Source: JAEZFI01 sp044508215
GTDB lineage: Bacteria; Actinomycetota; Acidimicrobiia; Acidimicrobiales; Microtrichaceae
DNA length: 64,000 nt
Direction of reading: 5' to 3'
NCBI GenBank assembly: GCA_044508215.1
Contig: JBIQID010000005.1
Coordinates: 4,625 to 68,624, forward strand
The translations under genes and the position numbers were made by a program. Position 1 is the stretch's first letter, and each line of letters opens with the position of its first letter. This document shows positions 6,701 through 15,675 of the stretch, piece after piece. The notes beneath the pieces were generated by a model, which worked only from the letters and a program-made list of their open reading frames with translations, had not been told where the DNA came from and searched no databases.

Positions 6701-9472
6701 ATGTCACTCACCGATGACTCCGTCCGGCTCGGCCTCCACCGCCGGTTCACGAGCGAGGGCGTGCATCCCTACGACACCGTCGAGTGGGAGCGCCGCGACG
6801 CGATCCTCACCGACCACCGCGACGGCAGCGTGGCGTTCGAGCAGCTCGGGGTGGAGTTCCCCCGCCACTGGTCGGTCAACGCCTCGAACATCGTCGCCCA
6901 GAAGTACTTCCGTGGGCACCTGGGCACCCCGCAGCGCGAGTGGTCGCTGCGCCAGCTGATCGACCGCATCGTCAACACCATCACCGCGTGGGGGGACACG
7001 GCCGGCTACTTCTCCGACGATGCGGAGCGCGAGGTGTTCCGCGACGAGCTGTGCGCGCTGCTGCTCCACCAGCGCATGGCGTTCAACAGCCCGGTGTGGT
7101 TCAACATCGGCGTCGACGGCGTACCCAACCAGAGCTCCGCCTGCTTCATCCTCTCGGTCGAGGACTCGATGTCGTCGATCCTCGACTGGTACCGGGAGGA
7201 GGGGATCATCTTCAAGGGTGGTTCCGGCTCAGGGGTGAACCTCTCGAAGATCCGCTCGTCGAAGGAGCGCCTGTCGGGTGGCGGCACGCCCTCCGGCCCG
7301 GTGAGCTTCATGCGGGGCGCCGATGCCTCCGCCGGCACGATCAAGAGCGGTGGGAAGACCCGACGCGCCGCGAAGATGGTCATCCTCGACGTCGACCACC
7401 CCGACGTCGCCGAGTTCGTCGAGACGAAGGCCCGCGAGGAGCGGAAGATCCGCGCCCTTCGCGACGCAGGGTTCGACATGGACCTCGACGGTGCCGACGC
7501 GCACTCCGTGCAGTACCAGAACGCCAACAACTCGGTCCGGGTCACCGACGAGTTCATGCAGGCGGTCATCGACGACGGCCAGTGGGACCTGATCTCGGTG
7601 ACCACCGGCGAGGTCGTCGAGACGATCTCCGCCCGAAAGCTGATGCGTGACATCGCGGTCGCCGCCTGGGAGTGCGCCGATCCCGGCATGCAGTACGACA
7701 CCACCATCAACCACTGGCACACCACGCCGAACGCCGGTCGGATCAGCGCGTCGAACCCGTGCTCGGAGTACATGCACCTCGACAACTCCGCCTGCAACCT
7801 CGCGAGCATCAACCTGCTCGCGTTCCTCGCCGAGGACGGCACGTTCGACGTCGACGGGTTCCGCCACGCGGTCGACATCACGTTCCTCGCGCAGGAGATC
7901 CTCATCGGAGGGTCCGACTACCCGACCCCGCAGATCGCCGAGAACGCCCGCCGCTTCCGGCAGCTGGGCCTCGGCTACACGAACCTGGGTGCCCTGCTGA
8001 TGGCGCTCGGGGTGGGCTACGACAGCGCCGAGGGTCGTGCGTGGGCCGGTGCGATCACCGCGGTGATGACCGGCGAGGCCTACGCGACGTCCGCCCGTGT
8101 CGCCTCTCGGATGGGGCCCTTCGACGGCTACGCTGCTGACACCGAGGCCACGCTGCGGGTGCTCGACCAGCACCGCGACGCGCTCTCGGGGATCGATGCC
8201 TCCCTCGTGCAGCCGAGCCTCGTCGAGGCGGCTCGCGAGGCATGGGACACGGCCTGCGCCGACGCGTCGCTGTGGGGCGTGCGCAACGCCCAGGCCACCG
8301 TGCTCGCTCCCACCGGCACGATCTCGTTCCTGCTCGACTGCGACACCACGGGCATCGAGCCGGACCTCGGCCTGGTGAAGACCAAGAAGCTGGTCGGCGG
8401 GGGCACGATGACCATCGTCAACCAGACCATCCCGCGGTCGCTCCGCCGCCTCGGCTACTCGCCCGAGCAGGTCGCCGAGATCACTGCATGGATCGCCGAG
8501 CGGCGCACCGCCGTCGGCGCCCCGCACCTCGCTGCCGACCACCTCCCGGTGTTCGCCTGCTCGATGGGCGACAACGTGATCTCACCGGCCGGCCACATCC
8601 GCATGATGGCGGCTGCGCAGCCGTTCCTGTCCGGTGCGATCTCGAAGACGGTGAACCTGCCCGAGTCGGCCACCGTCGACGAGGTCTTCGACCTCTACGT
8701 CGAGTCGTGGCGCCTGGGCCTCAAGGCCGTCGCGATCTACCGCGACAACTGCAAGGTCGGCCAGCCGCTCTCCACGGGCGAGGCGGTGAAGAAGGCCGTC
8801 GAGGCCGCAGTGCCGGCGCCGGCTGCTGCCGGTCCCGTCCGCGAGCGGCTGCCCCGGGCACGCCGATCGCGCACCTTCGAGTTCCGCGTCGCCGACTGCA
8901 AGGGCTTCGTCACGGTCGGCGAGTACGAGGACGGCCGCCCCGGCGAGCTGTTCATCCGGGTGTCGAAGCAGGGCTCGACCCTCGCCGGCATCATGGATGC
9001 GTTCGCGATCGCGGTGTCGCACGGCCTCCAGTACGGGGTGCCGCTGCGGGCCTACGTCGACGCCTTCGTGGGCATGCGGTTCGAGCCCGCCGGCATGACC
9101 GACGACCCCGACCTCCGGATCGCGAACTCGCTGATGGACTACCTGTTCCGTCGGCTGGCTCTCGAGTACCTGTCGATCGACGAGCGCTCGCACCTCGGGA
9201 TCTTCAGCGTCTCCGAGCGCATCCAGCCGACGCTCCCCGGCGTGGAGGAGGCGGTCGTGGAGACGTCGCCCGGGATCGATCTGCGCCCGGATCCGCCCAC
9301 GTTGATCGACGCCACGGCCACCCCGGCCGCGAGCGCCGGTGGTTCCGCCTCCGACACGACGCCGACCCGCTCGGTCGACGCCCCGCTGTGCATGCAGTGC
9401 GGTGTCCAGATGCAGCGTGCGGGCTCCTGCTACGCCTGCACGGAGTGCGGCGCCACCTCCGGCTGCAGCTGA
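6701..9472 (+). CDS. nrdJ: Adenosylcobalamin-dependent (class II) ribonucleotide reductase
   Basis: 923 residues. Reduces ribonucleotides to deoxyribonucleotides using coenzyme B12 to make the thiyl radical, so it needs no oxygen and no small subunit. Evidence: the actinobacterial NrdJ opening (residues 20-75), the NPCSEYMHLDNSACNLASIN active-site stretch with the NxCxE radical residues (about residue 350), LAPTGTISFLLDCDTTG in the barrel core, and a C-terminal Cys-rich tail (CMQCGVQMQ, CYACTECG, SGCS) that binds zinc and passes electrons. ATG at 6701 has AGGAA at the right distance. No intein interrupts it. The nrdR regulator often found beside nrdJ is absent here. Confidence 0.96.
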   Translation: MSLTDDSVRLGLHRRFTSEGVHPYDTVEWERRDAILTDHRDGSVAFEQLGVEFPRHWSVNASNIVAQKYFRGHLGTPQREWSLRQLIDRIVNTITAWGDTAGYFSDDAEREVFRDELCALLLHQRMAFNSPVWFNIGVDGVPNQSSACFILSVEDSMSSILDWYREEGIIFKGGSGSGVNLSKIRSSKERLSGGGTPSGPVSFMRGADASAGTIKSGGKTRRAAKMVILDVDHPDVAEFVETKAREERKIRALRDAGFDMDLDGADAHSVQYQNANNSVRVTDEFMQAVIDDGQWDLISVTTGEVVETISARKLMRDIAVAAWECADPGMQYDTTINHWHTTPNAGRISASNPCSEYMHLDNSACNLASINLLAFLAEDGTFDVDGFRHAVDITFLAQEILIGGSDYPTPQIAENARRFRQLGLGYTNLGALLMALGVGYDSAEGRAWAGAITAVMTGEAYATSARVASRMGPFDGYAADTEATLRVLDQHRDALSGIDASLVQPSLVEAAREAWDTACADASLWGVRNAQATVLAPTGTISFLLDCDTTGIEPDLGLVKTKKLVGGGTMTIVNQTIPRSLRRLGYSPEQVAEITAWIAERRTAVGAPHLAADHLPVFACSMGDNVISPAGHIRMMAAAQPFLSGAISKTVNLPESATVDEVFDLYVESWRLGLKAVAIYRDNCKVGQPLSTGEAVKKAVEAAVPAPAAAGPVRERLPRARRSRTFEFRVADCKGFVTVGEYEDGRPGELFIRVSKQGSTLAGIMDAFAIAVSHGLQYGVPLRAYVDAFVGMRFEPAGMTDDPDLRIANSLMDYLFRRLALEYLSIDERSHLGIFSVSERIQPTLPGVEEAVVETSPGIDLRPDPPTLIDATATPAASAGGSASDTTPTRSVDAPLCMQCGVQMQRAGSCYACTECGATSGCS

Positions 9473-9515
9473 CCTGACGCTCGGGTCGACGCCGGCTCTG
9501 GCTCGCCGGGTGCGG

Positions 9516-9545
9516 CCGAACGACGACGTTCGGGCAGCTTGTTTA
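9516..9545 (+). terminator. Probable terminator of nrdJ
   Basis: CCGAAC (9516-9521), loop GACGAC, GTTCGG (9528-9533), followed by GCAGCTTGTTT, a T-rich tail. Lies about 45 bases after the nrdJ stop. Confidence 0.55.
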
Positions 9546-9576
9546 CGAAGAACCCCGGACGCGCTCCTGTAAGGGG

Positions 9577-10098
9577 GTGCAGCATGCGGGTGTGAGCGAG
9601 GTCCCGGGCGGCGAGGACACCCGAACCGTCCACGACCGGGTCCGCGAGACCTACGACGCCCAGCACGTACGTCTGTGGCGGGCGATCGCTGCGTGGAGCG
9701 GTTCCTCCGACGTGGCGGACGAAGCGGTCGCCGAGACCTTCGCTCAGCTGATGCGACGAGGCGAGGCGGTGACGGACTCCGTCGCCTGGGTGTGGCGCAC
9801 CGCGTTCCGGATCGCCGCCGGCGAGCTGCAACGTCGCCGCAGCGAGTCGGGGCACGAGCCCGACAAAGCGGGCGCTCCTTCCCGGATCGACGGTCGGGCC
9901 GACTCGGTGCTCGACCTCATGCGGGCGCTGCAGGACCTTCCCGATCAACAGCGGGCGTGCATCGTGGTGTGCGACCTCCTCGGCTACTCAGCAGAGGAGA
10001 CCAGTTCGCTGCTGCACACGAGCGCGGCCACGGTGCGGGTGCAACGGATGCGGGCCCGGCGTCGGCTGCGGCTCCGTCTGGAGGCGAACGATGACTGA
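9577..10098 (+). CDS. ECF-type sigma-70 family RNA polymerase sigma factor
   Basis: 173 residues, the size of an extracytoplasmic-function sigma factor. Region 2 covers roughly residues 25-85 (WRAIAAWSGSSDVADEAVAETF, then SVAWVWRTAFRIAAGEL). Region 4 (LQDLPDQQRACIVVCDLLGYSAEETSSLL and AATVRVQRMRARRRL) is a clear helix-turn-helix. The start is uncertain: GTG 9577 overlaps the AAGGGGG ribosome site, so GTG 9592 is possible. The stop overlaps the next gene by 8 bases; that partner has the layout of a membrane regulator, so I infer a sigma/anti-sigma-like pair. The signal is unknown. Confidence 0.85.
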   Translation: MQHAGVSEVPGGEDTRTVHDRVRETYDAQHVRLWRAIAAWSGSSDVADEAVAETFAQLMRRGEAVTDSVAWVWRTAFRIAAGELQRRRSESGHEPDKAGAPSRIDGRADSVLDLMRALQDLPDQQRACIVVCDLLGYSAEETSSLLHTSAATVRVQRMRARRRLRLRLEANDD

Positions 10099-11237
10099 AC
10101 TCGACGAACGGCTCGACGGGGCGCGCCGAGCGCTCGCCACGATGGACCCTCCTGCTGACCTTTGGGAACAAGCGGTCGAGCGGGCACGGCATGGCGAGGT
10201 CGCTCAGCAACAGGGCGTGGCCAATCGCCGCCGGCGCCCGTCCCCGTCCGCGATCGTGGCGGTGGCAGCCGTCGCAGCGGTGGTCGTGATCTCGGCTGCG
10301 GTGCTGCTGCGCCCGGACCGGCAGACCGTGGAGACCGTTCCCGGAGGGACGGTCGACCACTCCGAGCCGACCACGCCGCGTCCGCCAGCGGGGCCGGCGC
10401 CGGGCACGATCGTGCAGGGCCACGGGTGTCCGTTCGGCCTCGCCGGCGAACCGGTCGACGTGAGCGCGGGACCCGTCGACCCATCGGAGGCCCGGTTCGA
10501 GGCGGAGCCCGGCCAGAACATCGCCCACTTCGTGCTCGGGGACCAGGTCGTCGAAGTGCGGGTGCCCGGGACCTCGTCCGGCGCCGCGAACGCCGATCGG
10601 GTGGAGGAGGCCGATCTGCCACGGGGTCCCGCCCGGATGTGGATGGACGGACCGCCCAGCGGGGCCGACGGCAAGCCTTTCGTGCAGCTCGGCTGGACCT
10701 CCGACGGCGAAGCCCCGTGCGGCTCGTTCTCGGTGACGGTCGACGGCGGCTCTCGTGACGAGAACCGACGAACGGCATTGGAGATCGGTCGCCGGGTGGT
10801 CCTGCCGGGTGAGCACGAAGCACTCGCGCTTCCTGGCGCGGAAGGAGGACCGGTCGCCGGTCTCGACCTCGACGGATCACAGTGGGTCGTCGTCGACTCG
10901 TCGGGCGGTCCGCTGCCCGCACCCGGGATGGCGTTTCGACGGGACGCGGGTGACCTGGGACGACGGCTGCGCCGAGGTGAGCGCCGACTACCAGCTGGAT
11001 CGGGGGGCCGGGCTCCTCACCGTCAGCGGACGGACCTCGACCGCACCGGGCTGCACGCCACCGACGGTGCTCGACGCCCGCGGCCAGCCCTGGTCGTTGG
11101 TCCGGAGGGTGATGGGCGCCGCGCAGATCCCCGTGGCGGTCCTGCTCGACCTGCTCCCGGGCGCCGGGACCTCCGCCACGACCGTCCTGCGCCTCGGGGA
11201 CCCGACTGGCGACTACATCGTCCTGGCGCCTGCCTGA
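10091..11237 (+). CDS. Single-pass membrane protein with META-like tail, putative sigma-factor partner; apparent +1 frameshift
   Basis: Starts at ATG 10091 inside the sigma gene. A cytoplasmic segment of about 48 residues, one membrane helix (IVAVAAVAAVVVISAAVLL) and a long extracytoplasmic part follow. Up to about base 10925 the protein reads well in one frame (ending DLDGSQWVVVDSSGG). From about 10930 the sensible sequence is in the +1 frame (WRFDGTRVTWDDGCAEVSADY, then an APGC motif) and ends at 11237. The combined text looks like a META/HslJ-type domain split by a one-base shift; the first frame otherwise runs into Arg/Pro-rich nonsense to 11257. Either an assembly error or a real lesion. 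The partner role is inferred from the 8-base overlap with the sigma gene. Confidence 0.6.
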
Positions 11238-11267
11238 GCCCGGCTCGCTGGTCGTGAGAGCCCGGGG

Positions 11268-11400
11268 TCACCCCCGGTCGAACGGCGCTTTGAGCTCGTC
11301 GGCGGACGACCCGATCCGTTCCAGTGCTCGAGCCGCGGTGCCGTCAGGTAGCTGTAGCGCTTCCAGGACGAAGGTGCTCGGCAGTGTGTCAACCGTGTTT
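11268..11400 (-). pseudogene. Possible gene remnant (Clp N-domain-like C-terminus)
   Basis: About 35 sensible codons without a start, reading FVLEALQLPDG, TAARALERIGSSADEL and ending APFDRG then TGA. The middle resembles the repeat helices of Clp N-domains (AARALERLGVD type). Its last 30 bases match the 3' end of the transglutaminase-like gene at 11966. Too short and start-less to be a working gene; a duplicated or truncated fragment is my reading. Confidence 0.3.
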
Positions 11401-11437
11401 GACGGACGTAACACAGGCGTCCACCACCTCAGCCTGA

Positions 11438-11902
11438 TCAGCTCCTGGTGTTCCGCTCCGGTGGTGGGTTGGGCTGGGGGTCGGGCCACCGGAGCACCAT
11501 CGCCTCGCCGTGGCGGGTGGCCTGCCAATGGCCCCTCAGCTGCCGCACCCGCTCGTGCAGTGCCTCGGCCCGACCCTCGGCGTCGAGGCCCTGGCGCACC
11601 AGCACCTCCCGGTAGGCCTCCACCGGTGCGTCCGTGCGCATCAGCGTCTGGACCGGTCCGGAGAGCGACTCGGCACGACCCATGTCGGGCCCGTCCAGCC
11701 CGTCGCCCGAGAGGGAGCCGCCGGCGGCGACAGAACCCCACACGCCCTGCGGCCAGCCCATGGTCGCCTCGACCGCCCAGTGGGCCAAATCGTGGCGGAG
11801 GAAGCTGCGGGTGTCGAGCACCACGCGCTCGCTGGTCCCGTCGTCCCGGTGCACCTCCACCGCGTGCTCCACGTCGGTGAGGCGCACGAAGCGCACCTCC
11901 AT
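11438..11902 (-). CDS. Conserved hypothetical protein
   Basis: 154 residues, no known domain recognised. It begins MEVRFVRLTDVEHAVEVHRDDG, has a motif SFLRHDLAHWAVEA that recalls other small bacterial hypothetical proteins with an HDLxHxAVE core, and ends in a Pro-rich tail. No signal peptide or membrane segment. ATG at 11902 is favoured over upstream starts because TACGCT sits 8 bases before it (leaderless). It lies between the two copies of a 30-bp direct repeat, so it may have moved in with them. Function unknown. Confidence 0.6.
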   Translation of the reverse strand: MEVRFVRLTDVEHAVEVHRDDGTSERVVLDTRSFLRHDLAHWAVEATMGWPQGVWGSVAAGGSLSGDGLDGPDMGRAESLSGPVQTLMRTDAPVEAYREVLVRQGLDAEGRAEALHERVRQLRGHWQATRHGEAMVLRWPDPQPNPPPERNTRS

Positions 11903-11910
11903 GGCGGCCA

Positions 11911-11916
11911 AGCGTA
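11911..11916 (-). promoter_or_regulatory. -10 element for the hypothetical gene at 11902
   Basis: Minus-strand TACGCT, 8 bases before the ATG; leaderless arrangement. Confidence 0.45.
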
Positions 11917-11965
11917 GGAGCGGTCCAGCCGTAGCCAGGCACACGGCGCGACGGTCGTCGGCTCC

Positions 11966-12799
11966 TCACCCCCGGTCGAACGGCGCTGTGAGCTCCTCCG
12001 TGGCGTAGAGAGCTCGGATCCGCTCGTCGTCACCGGATGCGCAGGCCGCGGCGACCGTGTCGATCAGCGCGTCGTACTCCGGTCCGGTCCCGCCCGCGTA
12101 CGAGGCGGTCATCCGTCCCCACTCGTCCCACGGCAGGACCTCCACCTTGTTGAGGGCGGCGAGGTCCCGCACCGCGTTGCCGCGGATCTCGGCGATGCCG
12201 AAGTTCTCGGGCACCCCAGCGACGCCGAACGTCGCCGGATCGGCCCGCCCTTCCCGACAGGCGAGCCAGGCCTCCCCACCGGCGATGAACTCGTGCGGGG
12301 CGAGGTCTGCGGGCGCACCCACGAGGTCCAGCCCGATCGCCTCGGGGTCGACCCGCACCCACCGCCCCTCCCTGGCGTCGTGGTGCTCGACCACCCAGTG
12401 GTCCACGTGGAGGCCCGCCTCGAAGTAGGAAGCGAACCCCACTCGACATCTCGCTGCGATCGACCGGTGCCGCAGGAAGGCGCAGGCGAGCAGGGCGAGG
12501 TGACGGCACGTGCCCACGACACGGGTCGACGCGGGTCGGGCCTCCGTGAGCGGCCGGTCGTCGAGGTGCCACAGCAGCCGGAGGATGTCGCTCGCCTCCC
12601 TGATCGACGCCTCCGCCTGGCGTTCGTCGGCAAGTCCGGCAGCAGCCGCGGCGTCCGGCAGGACGACCAGCCCTGCGGCGACGGCACAGAGCTCGACCGG
12701 GTCCGACGGGAGCCCGTCGAGCAGCCCGGCGACGTCATGGTCGAGCGCCGTCGGGCCCTCTGCGACGTCGTAGCGGATCGACGTGGCTCCCCTCACCAC
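11966..12799 (-). CDS. Transglutaminase-like domain protein
   Basis: 277 residues. A papain-fold transglutaminase-like core with a visible triad: Cys in VVGTCRHLALLACAFLR (about residue 98), His in HVDHWVVEHHD (about residue 132) and Asp in RWVRVDPEAIG (about residue 148). Proteins of this group can be cysteine proteases or transferases, and the substrate is unknown. No signal peptide, so probably cytosolic. GTG start at 12799. The last residues (LTAPFDRG) come from a 30-bp repeat shared with a fragment 700 bases away, so the native C-terminus may have been replaced. Confidence 0.75.
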   Translation of the reverse strand: MVRGATSIRYDVAEGPTALDHDVAGLLDGLPSDPVELCAVAAGLVVLPDAAAAAGLADERQAEASIREASDILRLLWHLDDRPLTEARPASTRVVGTCRHLALLACAFLRHRSIAARCRVGFASYFEAGLHVDHWVVEHHDAREGRWVRVDPEAIGLDLVGAPADLAPHEFIAGGEAWLACREGRADPATFGVAGVPENFGIAEIRGNAVRDLAALNKVEVLPWDEWGRMTASYAGGTGPEYDALIDTVAAACASGDDERIRALYATEELTAPFDRG

Positions 12800-12848
12800 A
12801 GCAGCTTGCCCGGTCGCAGATCCCCGGTGACGGCCGGAGCGGGTCGGC

Positions 12849-12854
12849 TACGTT
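12849..12854 (+). promoter_or_regulatory. -10 element, leaderless start at 12862
   Basis: TACGTT followed by 7 bases and the ATG at 12862. Confidence 0.5.
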
Positions 12855-12861
12855 GCGGCCG

Positions 12862-13914
12862 ATGCCGATCAAGGTCATCCAGTGGGCCACGGGCACCGTG
12901 GGGATCCACGCCGTCCCGGCCATCGTCGCCCACCCCGACCTCGAGCTCGTCGGGCTCTGGGTGCACTCCGGTTCGAAGGCCGGTCGGGACGCCGGTGAGC
13001 TGTGCGGGATCGACCCGGTGGGTGTCACCGCCACCCAGGACGTCGAGGCCCTGCTCACCACCGACGCGGACGCCGTCTGCTACACCGCGAACTCGGACGT
13101 GCGGCCCGGTGGGGTCATCGACGACCTGTGCCGCATCCTCGAGACCGGCCTGAACGTGGTCAACACCTCGTTCGTGCCGCTGCTCTACCCGGCCGCAGCG
13201 GGGGAGGGCGTGCTCGAACGGCTGCAGGCAGCGTGCATCGCGGGCAGCTCGACCCTCTACACCTCCGGCATCGACCCGGGGTTCGGCAACGCCGGGATCA
13301 CCATCCACTCGCTCGCCCTCTGCAAGGAGGTGCGGTCCGTCCGGATGATGGAGATCGTCGACTACGCCACCTGGGACAACCGGTTCACCATGTTCGAGAT
13401 CATGGGGTTCGGGAAGCCGGACGTGTCGCAGTCGCTGCTGCTGGCGCCGGGTTCCACCCGCCTCGCGTGGGGTCCCGTCCTGCACCTCGTGGCGGCGGCG
13501 ATCGGCCTGGAGCTCGACGACGTGGTCGAGCGGCACGAGGTGATCACCGCGGACACCGACTTCGAGATCGCGTCCGGGACCATCCCGGCCGGGACCATCT
13601 CGGGCATGCGCTTCGAGATCGTCGGCGTGGCCGACGGCGAAGAACGCCTCGTGGTCGAACACGTCACCCGGCTCCGTGAGGGCGACGCTCCGCACTGGCC
13701 CCAGGGCCACGGCTACCGCATCGAGATCCGCGGCGAGCCGAACGTTGACATCGAGCTGGCGCTCAGCTCGGACCGCGGCGACCACAACCACGCCGGCTGC
13801 CTCGCCACGGCGATGCACGTCGTGAACGCCATCCCGCACGTGGTCGCAGCCGAACCGGGCGTCGCCACGCTGCTCGACCTCCCCGTGTACTCGGCCCGGG
13901 TCACGCCTTCCTGA
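12862..13914 (+). CDS. Dihydrodipicolinate reductase-like NAD(P)-dependent oxidoreductase
   Basis: 350 residues. N-terminal Rossmann domain with an IQWATGTVGIHAV dinucleotide turn and a VCYTANSDVRPGG segment, then a catalytic/dimer domain (YTSGIDPGFGN). It belongs to the broad DapB-like group that includes 2,4-diaminopentanoate dehydrogenase and many actinobacterial proteins of unknown substrate. It lacks the short classical DapB form (about 245-270 residues), so it is unlikely to be the lysine-pathway reductase. Start set by TACGTT 7 bases upstream; TTG 12853 is less likely. The 3' end overlaps the convergent acetyltransferase by 14 bases. Confidence 0.72.
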   Translation: MPIKVIQWATGTVGIHAVPAIVAHPDLELVGLWVHSGSKAGRDAGELCGIDPVGVTATQDVEALLTTDADAVCYTANSDVRPGGVIDDLCRILETGLNVVNTSFVPLLYPAAAGEGVLERLQAACIAGSSTLYTSGIDPGFGNAGITIHSLALCKEVRSVRMMEIVDYATWDNRFTMFEIMGFGKPDVSQSLLLAPGSTRLAWGPVLHLVAAAIGLELDDVVERHEVITADTDFEIASGTIPAGTISGMRFEIVGVADGEERLVVEHVTRLREGDAPHWPQGHGYRIEIRGEPNVDIELALSSDRGDHNHAGCLATAMHVVNAIPHVVAAEPGVATLLDLPVYSARVTPS

Positions 13915-14506
13915 TCGGTCGGGCCGGGTTGCCCGCCACGACCGTGCCCGCCGGGACGTCCGAGGTCACCACGGCCCCTGCTCCCACCACGGCGTCCTCG
14001 CCGATGGTCACGCCGGGCAGCACGATCGCACCGCCGCCGATCCACGCGTTCGCCCCGATCTCGATCGGCTCGGCACCCTCCCACTTCGCCCGGCGAAGCT
14101 CCGGGTCGAGCGGGTGCGTGGGGGTCAGCAGCTGCACGTTCGGCCCGATCAGCACGTCGTCCGCGATCGTGATCGGCGCCACGTCGAGGGCGACGAGCCC
14201 GAAGTTGACGAAGACCCGGTCGCCGATCCGGATGTTGAAGCCGAAGTCGACGTGCAGCGGTGGCCGCACCTCCACGCCCTTTCCGACCGCGCCGAGCAGC
14301 TCCCCGAGGATCGTCCGGCGGACAGAGGGATCGTCGACCGGCGTGCTGTTGTAGCGGTCCTCCAGACGTCGGGCGCGGAGCAGCTCGGTTCGGATGCGCG
14401 GGTCGTCGCCGATGTACAGGTCACCGGCGACCATGCGCTCCCAGTGGGTGCGCCCGTCATCGAGGCGGGCGCCGCTCGCGTCGAGGTTGCCGGGGTCGTC
14501 GGCCAT
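13901..14506 (-). CDS. Sugar O-acetyltransferase (maltose/galactoside acetyltransferase type)
   Basis: 201 residues, hexapeptide-repeat acyltransferase using acetyl-CoA. The N-terminal Mac domain (ERMVAGDLYIGDDPRI) and the left-handed beta-helix (FVNFGLVALDVAPITI, TPTHPLDPELR with the catalytic His, WIGGGAIVLPGVTIGE, GNPARPIRKA) match the Maa/LacA/NodL group closely. It probably acetylates a sugar hydroxyl; the natural acceptor is not known. The ATG at 14506 overlaps the stop of the upstream lipoprotein gene by one base, so the two are co-transcribed. Confidence 0.88.
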   Translation of the reverse strand: MADDPGNLDASGARLDDGRTHWERMVAGDLYIGDDPRIRTELLRARRLEDRYNSTPVDDPSVRRTILGELLGAVGKGVEVRPPLHVDFGFNIRIGDRVFVNFGLVALDVAPITIADDVLIGPNVQLLTPTHPLDPELRRAKWEGAEPIEIGANAWIGGGAIVLPGVTIGEDAVVGAGAVVTSDVPAGTVVAGNPARPIRKA

Positions 14507-15081
14507 CAGCCGAGGGCGTCGACCACGTGGGTGATCACCTGCGCGGCAAGGTCGCGGTCGGCTGCCGGGTCGCCCGAGGCGCTCATGGTCAGCGAGATGA
14601 AGGCGTCCTTCGCGGTGGCGCCCGCCTCGACCTCGGGGGAGGTGGGGTCGTCACCCGACACGAGCCACGCCTCGGCGCCCTCGACCGTGAGGTCCTCCGC
14701 CTCGGCGCCGAGGCGCTGCTCGGCCGTGGTGCGCGCACCCTCGTCGCCGCCCGACTCGAGCACCGAGATGCGCAGGTTCCGCCCGCTCGCCGACTCGCTC
14801 GAGTAGCCACAGCCGCCGGTCGCCTCGGGCTGGGGGGTGAGCTGCTCGCCGACGATGTTCGAGAGCGTCTCCGGGTTCACCAGCTCGCAGACCGGCACCG
14901 GGCCCTCCTCGGTGGTGCTGGTGACGCTGTCCTTCGAGGTCGTGGTCGTGGCCTCCGTGGGCTCGGTGGTGTCCCCGGCCTCCCCGTCGGAGCCGTCGTC
15001 GCCGCACCCGGCGATGAGGAGCGCCCCGGCGGCGACGCTCACAACGAGCAGCGTGCGGTGGGAATGCGATCGCAACGTCAC
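14506..15081 (-). CDS. Secreted lipoprotein, DUF3558-like
   Basis: About 191 residues. A lipoprotein signal peptide with lipobox LIAGC, then a Thr/Glu-rich linker and a compact domain with two Cys residues (PVCELV and GGCGYSS) and a C-terminal alpha/beta segment. This pattern fits actinobacterial DUF3558-like surface lipoproteins of unknown role. GTG 15081 is preferred because GGTAGG lies 9 bases before it; GTG 15099 is the alternative. The Cys of the lipobox should be lipidated by the Lgt encoded at 17651. Confidence 0.7.
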   Translation of the reverse strand: MTLRSHSHRTLLVVSVAAGALLIAGCGDDGSDGEAGDTTEPTEATTTTSKDSVTSTTEEGPVPVCELVNPETLSNIVGEQLTPQPEATGGCGYSSESASGRNLRISVLESGGDEGARTTAEQRLGAEAEDLTVEGAEAWLVSGDDPTSPEVEAGATAKDAFISLTMSASGDPAADRDLAAQVITHVVDALG

Positions 15082-15208
15082 GTGTTGGAACCTACCCACT
15101 GCGTCTCATCGGGTCCCCCGTGCAGGCCATCTCGAATGATTGGCCGATCCCCGATTCGCATGGCACCCTTGCGCCTACCGCCGCCTGATCGACCCCCAGA
15201 GGTTTGTT

Positions 15209-15675
15209 GTGTTCGATGTTGGAGACCGCGTGGTGTACCCGCACCACGGCGCAGCCGTGATCGTCAAGCGTGAGACGCTCGAGTTCAACGGCGAGAAGAC
15301 CGACTACTTGGTGCTGCAGATGGCCCATGGCGAGCTGACGCTCCGAGTCCCGGCCGACAAGGCCGAAGAGGTCGGCATGCGCCCTCCCATCGGCAACGAG
15401 GAGGTCCAGGACCTCTTCGAGCTCCTCGGCAAGAAGGACGTCCGCGAGCCCGCGAACTGGAGCCGGCGGTTCAAGAACCACCAGGAGAAGCTCAAGTCGG
15501 GCGACGTCTACCAGGTGGCCGAGGTGGTCCGGAACCTCTCACTGCGCGAGCAGGCGAAGGGGCTGTCGGCCGGCGAGAAGTCGATGTTCGTGAAGGCGCG
15601 CTCGGTGCTCGTCAGCGAGCTGAGCTTCGCCCTCGACGTGTCCGAAGAGGACGCGCTCGCCAAGGTCGAGAAGAC
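15209..15675 (+). CDS. carD: CarD-family transcriptional regulator (3' end lost in gap)
   Basis: 155 residues visible of about 160. CarD/CdnL binds the RNA polymerase beta subunit and stabilises open promoter complexes at rRNA and other promoters. The N-terminal RNAP-interaction domain (VGDRVVYPHHGAAVI, TDYLVLQMAHGELTLRVP) and the helical DNA-binding domain with the conserved NWSRRFKNHQEKLKSGD are plain. GTG at 15209 has AGAGG 7 bases upstream. Only the last few residues should be missing. In many actinobacteria ispD and ispF follow carD; if they exist here they were lost at the scaffold join. Confidence 0.95.

Larger units (their letters stand above)
11268..11995. repeat. 30-bp direct repeat at two gene 3' ends (11268-11297 and 11966-11995)
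   Basis: The two 30-base copies differ at one position and are 698 bases apart. Each encodes, on the minus strand, the last residues APFDRG and the stop of a different gene. They flank the small gene at 11438-11902. This could be a recombination scar or an attachment-like duplication. Confidence 0.7.

Noticed and set aside
7229..8542. Long minus-strand open frame opposite nrdJ
   Set aside because: It is the antisense shadow of a well-conserved gene in GC-rich DNA, with no recognisable domain or ribosome site. The same holds for long frames opposite metX/metY, tkt, arc and others.
6701..9472. Intein inside nrdJ
   Set aside because: The 923-residue length is normal for the family, and no splicing motifs or homing endonuclease block interrupt it.
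9519..9531. GAAC...GTTC at the end of nrdJ as an SOS box
   Set aside because: Six bases separate the half-sites instead of four, and the sequence forms a terminator-like stem with a T-rich tail.
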